In this document: in pieces, positions 55,415 to 64,000 of the stretch | Layout: every line of letters starts with the position of its first letter | Numbering within the stretch: the first letter of the stretch is position 1 | Notes under the pieces: model-generated | Database searches by the model: none | Told to the model about the DNA's origin: nothing | Seen by the model: only the letters and a program-made list of their open reading frames with translations | Program-made: the position numbers and the translations under genes | DNA from: Marinomonas sp. TW1 | GTDB lineage: Bacteria; Pseudomonadota; Gammaproteobacteria; Pseudomonadales; Marinomonadaceae | Assembly (NCBI RefSeq): GCF_001625355.1 | Contig: NZ_JSEE01000002.1 | Coordinates: forward strand, 186,001 to 250,000 | Length of the DNA stretch: 64,000 bases | Reading direction: 5' to 3'

Positions 55415-56395
55415 TTAAATGGTGAAATGCTTACTCATATTTAATCTGTCTTGAATTGCGCAATTAAGCATTTCGAGTGAAATAGCAGGGTGATCATGGA
55501 TCAACATTTCTTTGATAGCATCGTTGGCAACAAGGGTTACTTCTGCATTGCTTAGACCTTGAGCGACTAAAGCTAATTTTTTCCATGAAAAATTCTTAGC
55601 AACATATCCACGCAAGCGAGATTTAAACAACAACACAATTTCGTCTTCAGTAGGCAGCTCATATCGAATAACATCGTCAAAACGACGGAACAAGGCATGA
55701 TCAAGCGCCTCAATATGGTTAGTTGCACAGACAATCACACTGTTTGAGTCATCTTGCTCAATCATTTGTAAAAAGCTATTCAGTATCCGCCTTGCTTCAC
55801 CGACATCATTATTAGATCCACGATGGGAACCAAGGGCATCGAATTCATCGAAGAAATAGACGCCTCTAACCTCTCTAATAGCATCAAAAATCTGACGTAA
55901 TTGGGTTGACGATTCACCAAGATATTTAGTGATGACGGCATCGAGTCGAACTTCAAATAGTGGGTAATTCAACTCCCCAGCTAAAACAGATGCTGTATAG
56001 GTTTTGCCTGTTCCAGGCTTTCCAGCAAGCAGCAATTTCCTTCTAGGGGATAACCCATGATTTTTAAGCGTGACCAAATGCTTCTGCTCTTTGACTAAAC
56101 GCTCTAATCGCCCCTTCACTTCAGAGGATACAATCAAGTCATTAAGGCGAAGCTTAGAATGGCTTGTCGATAACAATCCAGTAGTGTCTTTTATGCTATT
56201 TGCGATGGATACAGGGAGATTTTCACGACTTTTTTTCTTCGCTTTATCAACCAATGATTTTAATTCTTGAGCAAGCTTGCCATGACCACTTCTCGCTTCA
56301 TGCGCGGCAACCTGAAGCGCAATAGATAAAAACCTATCGTCATCTTGGTCGATATGCGACTGCATTAAAGCTTTAATTTGAGTTGAGCTGGCCAT
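55415..56395 (-). CDS. ietA: AAA+ ATPase of an IetAS-type system
   Basis: This 326-residue protein has one AAA domain with Walker A GKPGTGKT (about 125-132), Walker B VYFFDEFDAL (about 180-189), sensor 1 VIVCATNH and the arginine finger segment LFRRFDDVIRYELP. About 100 helical residues precede the domain and may bind partner or substrate. Such ATPases, when paired with an S8 protease, are thought to load or gate it. The ATG at 56395 is preceded by GTGGATACC; a GTG at 56404 is the alternative. It is the promoter-proximal gene of the pair. Confidence 0.85.
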   Translation of the reverse strand: MASSTQIKALMQSHIDQDDDRFLSIALQVAAHEARSGHGKLAQELKSLVDKAKKKSRENLPVSIANSIKDTTGLLSTSHSKLRLNDLIVSSEVKGRLERLVKEQKHLVTLKNHGLSPRRKLLLAGKPGTGKTYTASVLAGELNYPLFEVRLDAVITKYLGESSTQLRQIFDAIREVRGVYFFDEFDALGSHRGSNNDVGEARRILNSFLQMIEQDDSNSVIVCATNHIEALDHALFRRFDDVIRYELPTEDEIVLLFKSRLRGYVAKNFSWKKLALVAQGLSNAEVTLVANDAIKEMLIHDHPAISLEMLNCAIQDRLNMSKHFTI

Positions 56396-56471
56396 GGTAT
56401 CCACACTTAATTAATGTTCATTTTTCAACCGTGAGTATAGATGAAAGAAACAGCTAATTCATTAACTAACG

Positions 56472-56762
56472 CTACCCATGCAACGCCTTTAGCGCATGTT
56501 CAGGGTCGGCATCAACGATTTTGAGTAAGGCCCGAGCTGGCCCTGTTGGCTGACGACGGCCCTGTTCCCAGTTCTCTAAAGTACGCTTGCTAACTCCTAA
56601 CAGGCTAGCAAAGCGGCTTTGACTCAAGCCAGTTTTTGTCCGAATCACTTTTACTTCTGGCTCGGCAAATTCCGTGATGCGTGCTGCTGTGTTTTGGCCT
56701 TTTATGATGTCATCGGCTTGTTGTACGCTTTCAAGTAGTTCGTTAAACATATTGTCGTTCAT
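56472..56762 (-). CDS. higA: HigA-type Xre antitoxin
   Basis: This 96-residue protein has a helix-turn-helix in KTGLSQSRFASLLGVSKRTLENWEQGRRQPTGPARALL, near the C-terminus as in HigA/MqsA-like antitoxins. The ATG at 56762 is 2 bases after the toxin stop, with AGGTGG at about 8 bases. It should neutralise HigB and repress the operon. An alternative GTG start at 56771 overlaps the toxin gene. Confidence 0.88.
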   Translation of the reverse strand: MNDNMFNELLESVQQADDIIKGQNTAARITEFAEPEVKVIRTKTGLSQSRFASLLGVSKRTLENWEQGRRQPTGPARALLKIVDADPEHALKALHG

Positions 56763-56764
56763 AG

Positions 56765-57076
56765 CTACCACCTCTCCACTATTTGTTTTAAGGTTTTGAT
56801 TTGTGCATCGATTAAGTTTTCTTGTGTATTTTTCGAAAACGCATACAGCATATAAACTTGATCTTGACTGGTCATCCAGTAATAGATGATTCGCACACCG
56901 CCCCTTTTACCACGACCATCCAGTGACCAACGGACTTTCCTTAAACCGCCACTGTTCTTAATTAAGACACCAAGATCAGGCTGAATCACCAAGGCTTCCT
57001 GTAATGCTTTATATTCGTCATCTGTCATTAAGTCAGTGATGAGTTTGGTGAAAATAGAGGTTTCAATAATCACCAT
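56765..57076 (-). CDS. higB: HigB/RelE-type toxin
   Basis: This 103-residue protein of the RelE superfamily (PF06296-like) has LQEALVIQPDLGVLIKNSGGLRKVRWSLDGRGKRGGVRIIYYWM and MLYAFSKNTQENL. The basic core RKVRW..GRGKRGGVR matches ribosome-dependent mRNA interferases. The toxin gene precedes its antitoxin gene, the HigBA order. A perfect inverted repeat and a TATAAT box lie just upstream. Confidence 0.88.
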   Translation of the reverse strand: MVIIETSIFTKLITDLMTDDEYKALQEALVIQPDLGVLIKNSGGLRKVRWSLDGRGKRGGVRIIYYWMTSQDQVYMLYAFSKNTQENLIDAQIKTLKQIVERW

Positions 57077-57090
57077 AGCATCACCAAATT

Positions 57091-57120
57091 ATACGTCATT
57101 GACGTATCTTGTCGATTATA
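57091..57120 (-). promoter_or_regulatory. higBA promoter and operator
   Basis: A perfect inverted repeat ATACGTC-ATT-GACGTAT (57091-57107) ends 14 bases before the higB ATG. Next to it, on the minus strand, is TATAAT (57115-57120), a good -10 element; no clear -35 is seen. The arrangement suits autorepression by HigA. Confidence 0.65.
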
Positions 57121-57267
57121 ATTCATACAGAAATAATAAAAAGTAGAAGACGCTAAGAAATAGCTTTTGAACATATAAGAATTCCTTTTCCTATAAATTT
57201 GAGTCTTCCACCATGACGTTCCATTCCCTTGGCGTCAAGAGAAATGAAAGCGAGTAAATCCTATGAT

Positions 57268-57301
57268 CAAAAAAATCCCCATGCCGTTTCACAGCATGGG
57301 G
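57268..57301 (-). terminator. Terminator after hutG
   Basis: On the minus strand CCCCATGC pairs with GCATGGGG across a short loop, followed by ATTTTTTT. It ends the hut operon. Confidence 0.88.
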
Positions 57302-57325
57302 ACGCTTTCAAAACAATAGGAAAAA

Positions 57326-58141
57326 TTACACTCGAACCTGCAAAATGCCTTCCATCACTTCTCTAAGCTGCTGTTGGATAAAGGGTAACTTACTTTGATC
57401 CAAGCGATACTCGTTATGCTGAGCAGCGCTTTCATCGAGGTAGGTGGCTTGAGACAGTTCGAGTTGAATGGCATGAATGCCTTCTGCTGGCTGACCAAAT
57501 TGGCGAGTAATGTAACCACCTTTGAATCGACCATTGAGCACTTGGGTGTAATTTGGACGTAAGACTTGCGTGAGCATACTCGGCAGAGCCTGATCACATG
57601 ACTCGCCATGATTGGTGCCCCAGTTAAAGTCTGGCAATTGACCGTCAAACAACATGGGCACTTCGGCGGCAATGCTGTGAGCATCGAATAAGATGGCATA
57701 ACCAAACTTGTCTTTCAGGCGAACCAGTTCTTTCGCAATGGTAGCGTGATAAGGACGCCAAATGTGTTCTTTGCACGCTTGACGATGCGCATCAGAAGGA
57801 AGGCTCCCTTCGTTAAACACAGGTTGATCCACAAACAAAATATCAGGAAACAGCCCTGTGGTTTTGCTCTCATAAAGCGGTTTATCATCATAAGGACGAT
57901 TCAAATCAATCACATAACGTGAATAATTGGCTTTAATACAACCAACCCCCAAGTCAGCCAGATCACCGTAGAGCTCAGGAATAAACCAATCCGTATCCGG
58001 CAGTTTCGCCGCCAAATCCGTTAATCCCGCCGCCACGTCTGGGGTGAGGTTCAAACCTGAGTGCGGCATACTGACGAGTAACGGGGAATCCCCTTGGGTA
58101 AACTCAAATGGAGACTCAATAGATGACACAGATTCACTCAT
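57326..58141 (-). CDS. hutG: N-formylglutamate deformylase HutG
   Basis: This 271-residue zinc enzyme hydrolyses N-formylglutamate to glutamate and formate, the last step of the five-step histidine route. Family patterns are [76 protein letters not shown] and [16 protein letters not shown]. The ATG overlaps the hutI stop by 4 bases (ATGA), so the two are translationally coupled. It is not the arginase-type HutG. Confidence 0.94.
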   Translation of the reverse strand: MSESVSSIESPFEFTQGDSPLLVSMPHSGLNLTPDVAAGLTDLAAKLPDTDWFIPELYGDLADLGVGCIKANYSRYVIDLNRPYDDKPLYESKTTGLFPDILFVDQPVFNEGSLPSDAHRQACKEHIWRPYHATIAKELVRLKDKFGYAILFDAHSIAAEVPMLFDGQLPDFNWGTNHGESCDQALPSMLTQVLRPNYTQVLNGRFKGGYITRQFGQPAEGIHAIQLELSQATYLDESAAQHNEYRLDQSKLPFIQQQLREVMEGILQVRV

Positions 58142-59376
58142 GATGTTAATTTCCCCTGCTGAATGCGCTGTTTCAATAACTGACCGCCCAACCAATAGCA
58201 CAGCTCGCCTGGGCTTTCCACATCCCAGCAAACAAAATCTGCCGCTTTGCCAACCGCCAAAGAGCCGTGTGTCTCGGCCATACCAAGCGCCTTTGCCGCC
58301 TGAATGGTGGCACCAGCCAAGGCTTCTTCTGGCGTCAAAGCAAACAAGGTACAGGCCATGTTCATCATCAAACGCAACGACAAAGCAGGTGATGTGCCCG
58401 GGTTCGCATCAGTGGCAATGGCCATCGGCACCTGATATTGACGTAACCAATCAATCGGTGGCTTTTGGGTTTCTTTTAAAGTGAAAAACGCCCCAGGTAA
58501 TAACACTGCCACTGTGCCTGACTCGGCCATGGCTTTTACATCTGCCTCTTCTATGAACTCAATGTGATCGGCAGATAACGCCTGAAACGACGCCGCCATA
58601 CGAGTGCCACCTTGTGAGGTAAGCTGTTCCGCATGAATTTTTATTGGCAAACCCAAGGCGTTGGCTTTTTCAAAATAACGTGACACCTGCTCAGTACTGA
58701 AAGCAATGCCTTCACAAAAAGCGTCCACAGCGTCAGCCACACCCAGTTCAGCGACGTTTGGTAACACCGTGTCACAAAGGAAATCGATATAAGCATCTTT
58801 GTCGTCAAACTCAGGTGGCATGGCGTGTGCTGCCAAGCATGTGCGCTTCACCGTCATCGGAAATTGCTTTCCTAGCTCCGTCGCCACGCCAAGCATTTTT
58901 AGCTCTGAATCGAGAGACAAACCATAACCCGATTTAATCTCGACCGTGGTCACACCATCGGCCATCAAGCTTTTTAATCGACGAGAGGCACTGCTGATTA
59001 ACTCGACGTCACTGGCATCACGCGTAGCCTTCACAGAGGAAGCAATACCACCACCCTGCTTAGCTATCTCTTGATAACTTACGCCATTTAAACGCTGCTC
59101 AAATTCCCCCGCTCGATTGCCACCAAACACCAAATGCGTATGGCAATCGATCAAGCCAGGTGTTACCCAACCACCCGCAAAGTCATGCTCTTGCTGAGCG
59201 TCATAAGCGGGTAATTTGGTCATGTCATCGAGCCACACAATGTAACCATCCCGAACACCAATGGCAGCGTTTTCAATCACTGAATAATGCCCGTTTTGCA
59301 TCGTTGCTACATGAGCACCATACCAAAGACTGTCTAGTATCAAGGGGCCATCTGTGTGCCCCATAATATGAGTCAT
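58138..59376 (-). CDS. hutI: Imidazolonepropionase HutI
   Basis: This 412-residue metal-dependent amidohydrolase opens imidazolonepropionate to formimidoylglutamate. It has the metal motif [72 protein letters not shown] and [33 protein letters not shown] precedes the ATG at 59376, which lies 10 bases after the hutH stop. Confidence 0.96.
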   Translation of the reverse strand: MTHIMGHTDGPLILDSLWYGAHVATMQNGHYSVIENAAIGVRDGYIVWLDDMTKLPAYDAQQEHDFAGGWVTPGLIDCHTHLVFGGNRAGEFEQRLNGVSYQEIAKQGGGIASSVKATRDASDVELISSASRRLKSLMADGVTTVEIKSGYGLSLDSELKMLGVATELGKQFPMTVKRTCLAAHAMPPEFDDKDAYIDFLCDTVLPNVAELGVADAVDAFCEGIAFSTEQVSRYFEKANALGLPIKIHAEQLTSQGGTRMAASFQALSADHIEFIEEADVKAMAESGTVAVLLPGAFFTLKETQKPPIDWLRQYQVPMAIATDANPGTSPALSLRLMMNMACTLFALTPEEALAGATIQAAKALGMAETHGSLAVGKAADFVCWDVESPGELCYWLGGQLLKQRIQQGKLTS

Positions 59377-59386
59377 AGGGTCTCCT

Positions 59387-60922
59387 TTAGGCCACACTTG
59401 GTAATAAACCCGATGGCATCGCCCCATTATGCGCCGCTTCTTTTAACAACTCATTGGCCTTGGCAATGTCTGGAGCAAAATAACGGTCTTTATCATAAAA
59501 CGGCACACGAGCACGCAATGTCGCACGGGCCTGCTCCAATTTTTCGGTTGATTTCAATGGAGCACGAAAATCCAAACCTTGCACCGCCGACAAGATTTCA
59601 ACCGCCAAAATCCCACGAGTATTTTCCGCCATGTCTTTCAGACGACGAGCAGCAAAGGTCGCCATAGACACATGATCTTCTTGGTTTGCCGACGTAGGTA
59701 AACTGTCCACTGAGGCAGGGTGAGCATAGGTTTTGTTTTCACTGGCCAAGGCCGCTGCTGTCACTTGCGCAATCATGAAGCCTGAGTTCACACCACCATT
59801 ATCCACTAAGAAAGGCGGCAATTTACTTAGATTACTGTCGATCAATAACGCCATCCGCCGCTCAGACAAACTGCCAATCTCAGCAATCGCCAAGGCCAAG
59901 TTATCCGCCGCCATAGCAACAGGCTCGGCGTGGAAGTTACCACCGGAAATAATGTCGCCTTCTGCCGCAAACACCAAAGGGTTATCCGACACTGAGTTGG
60001 CTTCTACACACAAAGTTTTGGCAGCGTTACGAATTTGTTCTAAACACGCACCCATGACTTGTGGCTGACAACGCAAAGAATATGGGTCTTGTACTTTCTC
60101 ACAGCCCTGATGCGACTCACCCAAGTCACTGCTTTCGCCCAACAAATGACGATAAGCGGCGGCGGCATCCATTTGAGTCTGATGACCACGAACCTCATGA
60201 ATACGCGCATCAAAAGGACTACGACTGCCCAACGCGGCTTCTACCGATAGCGCCCCGCAGGTCACCGCGGAAGCAAACAAATCTTCGGCTTCAAACAAGC
60301 CTTCTAAGGCAAATGCCGTTGACGCTTGTGTACCATTCAATAACGCCAAACCTTCTTTGGGTGCTAAGGTAATCGGCGACAAGCCTGCCACTGCCAACGC
60401 CGCTTGACCTGAAATAACTTCACCGCGGTAACGCGCTTGGCCTTCGCCCAGTAAAATCGTACTCATGTGCGCTAACGGTGCCAAATCACCTGACGCACCA
60501 ACCGAGCCTTTTTTCGGAATACATGGGTACACTTCTTTGTTGATTAAAGTAATAAGCGCTTCGATCACTTCCAAGCGAATGCCAGAAAAGCCACGCGCTA
60601 AACTGTTGACCTTCAAGGTCATGATCAGCTTCACCGTGCTGTCATCCATTAACTCACCGATACCGGCGGCGTGTGACAAGACAATGCTGCGTTGCAATTC
60701 TTCCAAATCTTCTGGCGCGATGCGCGTATTCGCCAATAGACCGAACCCTGTATTAATACCGTAAACGGTTCTGTCTTCGGCAATGACATCATTCACGACT
60801 TGTGTGCTGGCATGAATGGCGGGGATGGCCTGTTCATCCAAACTCAGTTGGACTGACTGGCGGCTAATTTGGCGCAGCTCATGAAGGCTCAATTGACCTG
60901 GCTTTATCGTTAATTCAAACAT
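59387..60922 (-). CDS. hutH: Histidine ammonia-lyase HutH
   Basis: This 511-residue enzyme deaminates histidine to urocanate. The electrophilic MIO cofactor forms from Ala143-Ser144-Gly145 in [15 protein letters not shown]. Other patterns are YGINTGFG near residue 54, [24 protein letters not shown] and [11 protein letters not shown]. The ATG at 60922 gives the normal N-terminus MFELTIKPG. It lies 133 bases after hutU. Confidence 0.97.
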   Translation of the reverse strand: MFELTIKPGQLSLHELRQISRQSVQLSLDEQAIPAIHASTQVVNDVIAEDRTVYGINTGFGLLANTRIAPEDLEELQRSIVLSHAAGIGELMDDSTVKLIMTLKVNSLARGFSGIRLEVIEALITLINKEVYPCIPKKGSVGASGDLAPLAHMSTILLGEGQARYRGEVISGQAALAVAGLSPITLAPKEGLALLNGTQASTAFALEGLFEAEDLFASAVTCGALSVEAALGSRSPFDARIHEVRGHQTQMDAAAAYRHLLGESSDLGESHQGCEKVQDPYSLRCQPQVMGACLEQIRNAAKTLCVEANSVSDNPLVFAAEGDIISGGNFHAEPVAMAADNLALAIAEIGSLSERRMALLIDSNLSKLPPFLVDNGGVNSGFMIAQVTAAALASENKTYAHPASVDSLPTSANQEDHVSMATFAARRLKDMAENTRGILAVEILSAVQGLDFRAPLKSTEKLEQARATLRARVPFYDKDRYFAPDIAKANELLKEAAHNGAMPSGLLPSVA

Positions 60923-60999
60923 GGTGTTCCTCAATCTGTATTGTCGGTTTTTCATCTGCGTCACCATATCGGATCACGCGTTAACACGCTCTTAGCCGC

Positions 61000-61040
61000 A
61001 AATAAAAAACCATACCGAGTAACAGGCTTGCCCTTACTCA
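61000..61040 (-). terminator. Possible hairpin between hutU and hutH
   Basis: On the minus strand GAGTAA-N11-TTACTC is followed after a few bases by TTTTTTATTT. It could reduce transcription of hutHIG relative to hutU. Confidence 0.4.
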
Positions 61041-61055
61041 GTGTCTGTTTGTGTG

Positions 61056-62747
61056 TTACTGCTTGCCGGTAATCATTGGCAAATGTAAGTTTTGTTCTTT
61101 GGCACAATCGATCGCAATATCGTAACCGGCATCCGCATGACGCATCACGCCTGTTGCTGGGTCATTGGTCAATACTCGGGCAATTCGTGCCGCAGTATCA
61201 TCACTGCCATCACACACAATCACCATGCCCGAATGTTGAGAGAAGCCCATACCAACACCGCCGCCATGATGCAGAGACACCCATGTGGCACCCGATGCGG
61301 TATTCAACATGGCATTCAATAATGGCCAATCCGATACCGCATCCGAGCCATCTTGCATGCCTTCCGTTTCACGGTTGGGACTGGATACAGAACCGGAATC
61401 AAGATGATCTCGACCAATCACAATCGGCGCTGACAATTCGCCAGATCTAACCATTTCGTTAAAAGCTAGGCCTAACTTAGCCCGCTGCCCAAGCCCAACC
61501 CAACAAATACGCGCTGGCAAGCCTTGGAATTGAATGCGTTCACGGGCCATGTCCAACCAGTGATGCAAATGCGCGTCATCTGGAATCAGCTCTTTTACCT
61601 TGGCATCGGTTTTGTAAATGTCTTCTGGATCACCCGACAAAGCGGCCCAACGGAAAGGGCCAATGCCACGACAAAACAGCGGACGGATATAAGCTGGCAC
61701 AAAACCTGGGAAATCAAAGGCGTTTTCGACCCCTTCTTCCATCGCCATCTGACGAATATTATTACCATAGTCAAAGGTCGGAATGCCCATTTTCTGGAAC
61801 GCCAACATGGCTTCCACGTGTTTCGCCATCGACTGTTTTGCCGCTTTCACCACAGCCTGAGGCTCGGTTTGTGCCTTCTCGCGATACACTTCCCAGCTCA
61901 TGCCTAATGGCAAATAGCCATTTAGTGGGTCATGGGCTGAGGTTTGGTCAGTGACCATATCTGGACGAATACCACGTTTTACCATTTCCGGTAACACCTC
62001 GGCGGCGTTACCGCAAAGCGCGATAGACACCGCTTTGCCTTCTGCTGTGTATTTTTTGATGCGCGCCATCGCATCGTCTAAATCCGTCGCTTGCTCATCC
62101 ACATAACGAGTACGCAAACGGAAATCGATACGGCTTTGCTGGCATTCAATGTTCAGTGAACAAGCCCCTGCCAAGGTCGCCGCCAAGGGTTGTGCGCCAC
62201 CCATCCCCCCTAGACCTGCGGTTAATACCCAACGACCAGTTAAGTCACCATCATAATGCTGACGACCTGCCTCAACAAACGTCTCATAAGTGCCTTGCAC
62301 TATGCCTTGGCTACCAATGTAGATCCACGAACCTGCCGTCATCTGACCATACATTGCCAAACCTTTGGCATCCAACTCATTGAAGTGTTCCCAGTTCGCC
62401 CAATGCGGCACTAGGTTAGAGTTGGCAATCAACACACGCGGGGCATTCGAATGGGTCTTAAATACTCCGACAGGCTTACCCGATTGCACCAATAGGGTTT
62501 CGTCTTCTTCCAAATTCGTTAATGACTCAACAATTTTGTCATAACATTCCCAATCCCGTGCCGCTCGGCCAATACCGCCATACACCACCAGTTCTTCTGG
62601 GTTTTCAGCCACATCCGGATCAAGGTTATTCATTAGCATGCGCATGGGCGCTTCGGTAAACCAGGACTTTGCCGTTAAGGTGTTCCCAGTCGCGGCTTTT
62701 ACTACGCCAGCCCGGTAACGTTTGTGAGAAGTATTAGAATGAGCCAT
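61056..62747 (-). CDS. hutU: Urocanate hydratase HutU
   Basis: This 563-residue NAD-containing enzyme converts urocanate to imidazolonepropionate. Signatures are [85 protein letters not shown] and [24 protein letters not shown] lies 6 bases before the ATG at 62747; a GTG at 62756 is the alternative. It is the first gene of hutUHIG. A HutC-like palindrome lies about 43 bases upstream. Confidence 0.97.
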   Translation of the reverse strand: MAHSNTSHKRYRAGVVKAATGNTLTAKSWFTEAPMRMLMNNLDPDVAENPEELVVYGGIGRAARDWECYDKIVESLTNLEEDETLLVQSGKPVGVFKTHSNAPRVLIANSNLVPHWANWEHFNELDAKGLAMYGQMTAGSWIYIGSQGIVQGTYETFVEAGRQHYDGDLTGRWVLTAGLGGMGGAQPLAATLAGACSLNIECQQSRIDFRLRTRYVDEQATDLDDAMARIKKYTAEGKAVSIALCGNAAEVLPEMVKRGIRPDMVTDQTSAHDPLNGYLPLGMSWEVYREKAQTEPQAVVKAAKQSMAKHVEAMLAFQKMGIPTFDYGNNIRQMAMEEGVENAFDFPGFVPAYIRPLFCRGIGPFRWAALSGDPEDIYKTDAKVKELIPDDAHLHHWLDMARERIQFQGLPARICWVGLGQRAKLGLAFNEMVRSGELSAPIVIGRDHLDSGSVSSPNRETEGMQDGSDAVSDWPLLNAMLNTASGATWVSLHHGGGVGMGFSQHSGMVIVCDGSDDTAARIARVLTNDPATGVMRHADAGYDIAIDCAKEQNLHLPMITGKQ

Positions 62748-62788
62748 CTTATTCACCTTTTGGTCATTTTAGTCTGTTGATCTTTTAA

Positions 62789-62802
62789 ATGTATATACAA
62801 CT
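62789..62802. promoter_or_regulatory. HutC-like operator near hutU
   Basis: The core TGTATATACA (62790-62799) is a perfect 10-bp palindrome matching the TGTATA-type site bound by the GntR-family repressor HutC. It is 43 bases upstream of the hutU ATG. Confidence 0.65.
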
Positions 62803-62973
62803 TAAAACAAAGATAGTGAGTTCGTTTTTTAGATGCAAGTTATTTTTCGACCAAATCTGCGAAAAATAGACTATAAATTGATCAAAGAAAACACCAACAT
62901 TCCTTAAAATAAATAAAATCAGTGACATATCAAGAGGATAAAAACCATCCAGGATTGAAGATGAAATTACGAC

Positions 62974-62985
62974 TTGTATATACAA
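62974..62985. promoter_or_regulatory. HutC-like operator near hutF
   Basis: The 12-bp perfect palindrome TTGTATATACAA has the same core as the site near hutU and lies 49 bases upstream of the hutF ATG. No hutC gene is in the window. Confidence 0.68.
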
Positions 62986-63034
62986 TATTTTTTGAATTAG
63001 ACTTGAAGGGTTAACATTAACTAGGCTAAAGACG

Positions 63035-64000
63035 ATGCATCACACTCAACCGATCCAACACTTTTTTGCCAAACAGGCATTGCTACAAACTGGCTGGGCT
63101 GAAAATGTGCTGTTTGCCGTCCAAGGGGGTCATTTTCTGTCGGTCACGGCAAACAGTCAGGCGACTGCAGACAGTACGCTTTTATCAGGACCAGTCTTAC
63201 CCAGCATGCCAAATTTGCACTCCCACGCGTTTCAGCGAATCATGGCGGGCATGGCGGAAGTCTGCTTGAACCCTGATGACAGTTTCTGGAGTTGGCGTGA
63301 CCTGATGTATAAGATCGTGCAAAAGCTCTCACCTGAAGACGCAAGAATCATCGCCAGCCAGCTTTATATCGACATGCTAAAAGCCGGTTACACACAAGTG
63401 GGGGAGTTTCATTATTTGCACCATGATCTCGGTGGACAGCCTTATGCGGATCCAGCCGAAATGTCAAAACAGATACTGGCCGCGGCAGAAGAATCCGGCA
63501 TCGGGCTCACTTTATTGCCCGTACTCTATGCTCACTCTGGCTTTGGCGGGCAAGCACCCAATGCTGGACAGGCACGCTTTGTCCATTCCACTGACGACTA
63601 CCTCGCGCTTTTTCAACAAGGTGAGTACAGCTTAAAATCCCATCCCTTGCACCAGATGGGAGTTTGTTTCCATTCACTAAGAGCGGTAACCAAAGAACAA
63701 ATACAACAAGTACTGCCCGCCTTGGATTCACACTACCCCATTCATATCCACATTGCCGAACAACAAAAAGAAGTGAATGACTGCTTAGCATGGAGTGATC
63801 AACGACCGGTTGAATGGTTGCACAATGAAATCGGTTTAAACGAACGCTGGTGTTTGGTTCATGCTACCCACTTAACCGATGTCGAGCGCCAAGTCATTGC
63901 AACCAGTGGAGCGGTAGCAGGACTATGTCCAACCACAGAAGCGAATCTAGGGGATGGCATTTTTCCGGCGGTGGAATTCGAGCAAGACAAGGGGCGCTGG
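63035..64000 (+). CDS. hutF: Formimidoylglutamate deiminase HutF, 3' end missing
   Basis: The frame is open from the ATG at 63035 to the window end (322 residues; the family is about 450). HutF converts N-formimidoylglutamate to N-formylglutamate and ammonia. It has the metal-binding NLHSHAFQRIMAGMAE (His62, His64), FWSWRDLMYKIVQKLSPED, AGYTQVGEFHYLHH, GVCFHSLRAVT, IHIHIAEQQKEV, and CLVHATHLTD. The HutF plus HutG pair defines the five-step pathway. It is divergent from hutUHIG and preceded by a HutC-like site. Confidence 0.95.
   Translation, partial: MHHTQPIQHFFAKQALLQTGWAENVLFAVQGGHFLSVTANSQATADSTLLSGPVLPSMPNLHSHAFQRIMAGMAEVCLNPDDSFWSWRDLMYKIVQKLSPEDARIIASQLYIDMLKAGYTQVGEFHYLHHDLGGQPYADPAEMSKQILAAAEESGIGLTLLPVLYAHSGFGGQAPNAGQARFVHSTDDYLALFQQGEYSLKSHPLHQMGVCFHSLRAVTKEQIQQVLPALDSHYPIHIHIAEQQKEVNDCLAWSDQRPVEWLHNEIGLNERWCLVHATHLTDVERQVIATSGAVAGLCPTTEANLGDGIFPAVEFEQDKGRW

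Noticed and set aside
52859..57076. The islet as a prophage or integrative element
   Set aside because: No integrase, attachment repeats, tRNA or phage structural gene is visible at either side.
62785..62985. Open frame of 66 codons in the hutU-hutF gap
   Set aside because: It covers both HutC-like sites and the promoters, has no ribosome site, and the protein has no recognisable pattern.

Overview
The window comes from a gammaproteobacterial chromosome. The best guess is Marinomonas or a close Oceanospirillales relative. The reasons are moderate GC, dense short-spaced operons, and gene neighbourhoods otherwise typical of Pseudomonas and its relatives: engB/dsbA/dgcP, ubiE-ubiB-hisE-tatABC, dsbB-rsd/algQ, asmA-mutY-yggX and hisBHF. 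The genus call is inference. No rRNA or tRNA gene, CRISPR array or insertion sequence was seen.

Layout. 1-5.1 kb: the 3' part of a yjbH-type outer-membrane gene, a beta-CASP ribonuclease-like gene, then a 130-bp-period array of G/C-run palindromes surrounding a Vsr-like DUF559 nuclease gene, then a DoxX membrane protein. 5.1-9.7 kb: a small membrane protein, a LysR regulator divergent from an FMN alpha-hydroxy-acid dehydrogenase, a beta-barrel protein and a YcaQ/AlkX-type protein. 9.9-19.8 kb: housekeeping genes (engB, dsbA, a diguanylate cyclase, ubiE, ubiB, hisE, tatABC, dtd, typA). 20-24.6 kb: an oligogalacturonate (pectin) cluster with pectinesterase, an RpiB/DhuI-like isomerase, kdgF, kdgR and ogl. 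24.7-28 kb: glmS and glmU. 28.3-37.8 kb: flavin enzymes, a LysR regulator, tex, hns, trmB, a DUF423 gene, a WD40 lipoprotein, rsd/algQ, dsbB, a FliL-like gene and yggX. 37.9-44.8 kb: chrA lying between yggX and mutY, then asmA and hisB-hisH-hisF. 45-52.8 kb: a redox and stress group (yghU, secreted msrA, two nitroreductases, a peroxiredoxin) with a CSS-EAL phosphodiesterase and an output-less Cache sensor. 52.9-57.1 kb: a small defence-like islet with an S8 protease and AAA ATPase pair of IetSA type plus a HigBA toxin-antitoxin pair. 57.3-64 kb: the histidine-utilisation genes hutG, hutI, hutH and hutU, divergent from hutF, with two near-identical HutC-like palindromes in the divergent promoter region.

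How the genes work together. The hut set encodes the five-step route in which HutF (deiminase) and HutG (deformylase) convert formimidoylglutamate to glutamate and formate through N-formylglutamate. The pectin genes de-esterify and cleave oligogalacturonides to unsaturated monomers, which KdgF and the isomerase linearise and isomerise under KdgR control. Uptake and the later KDG steps are not in the window. DsbA and DsbB form the periplasmic disulfide system, which could also set the state of the CSS-EAL sensor. Expected neighbours hisI, hisA, ubiJ and glmR are absent from their usual places.

The most interesting parts are the palindrome array whose A-unit supplies the stop codon of the DUF559 gene, and the IetSA-like plus HigBA islet between metabolic genes.
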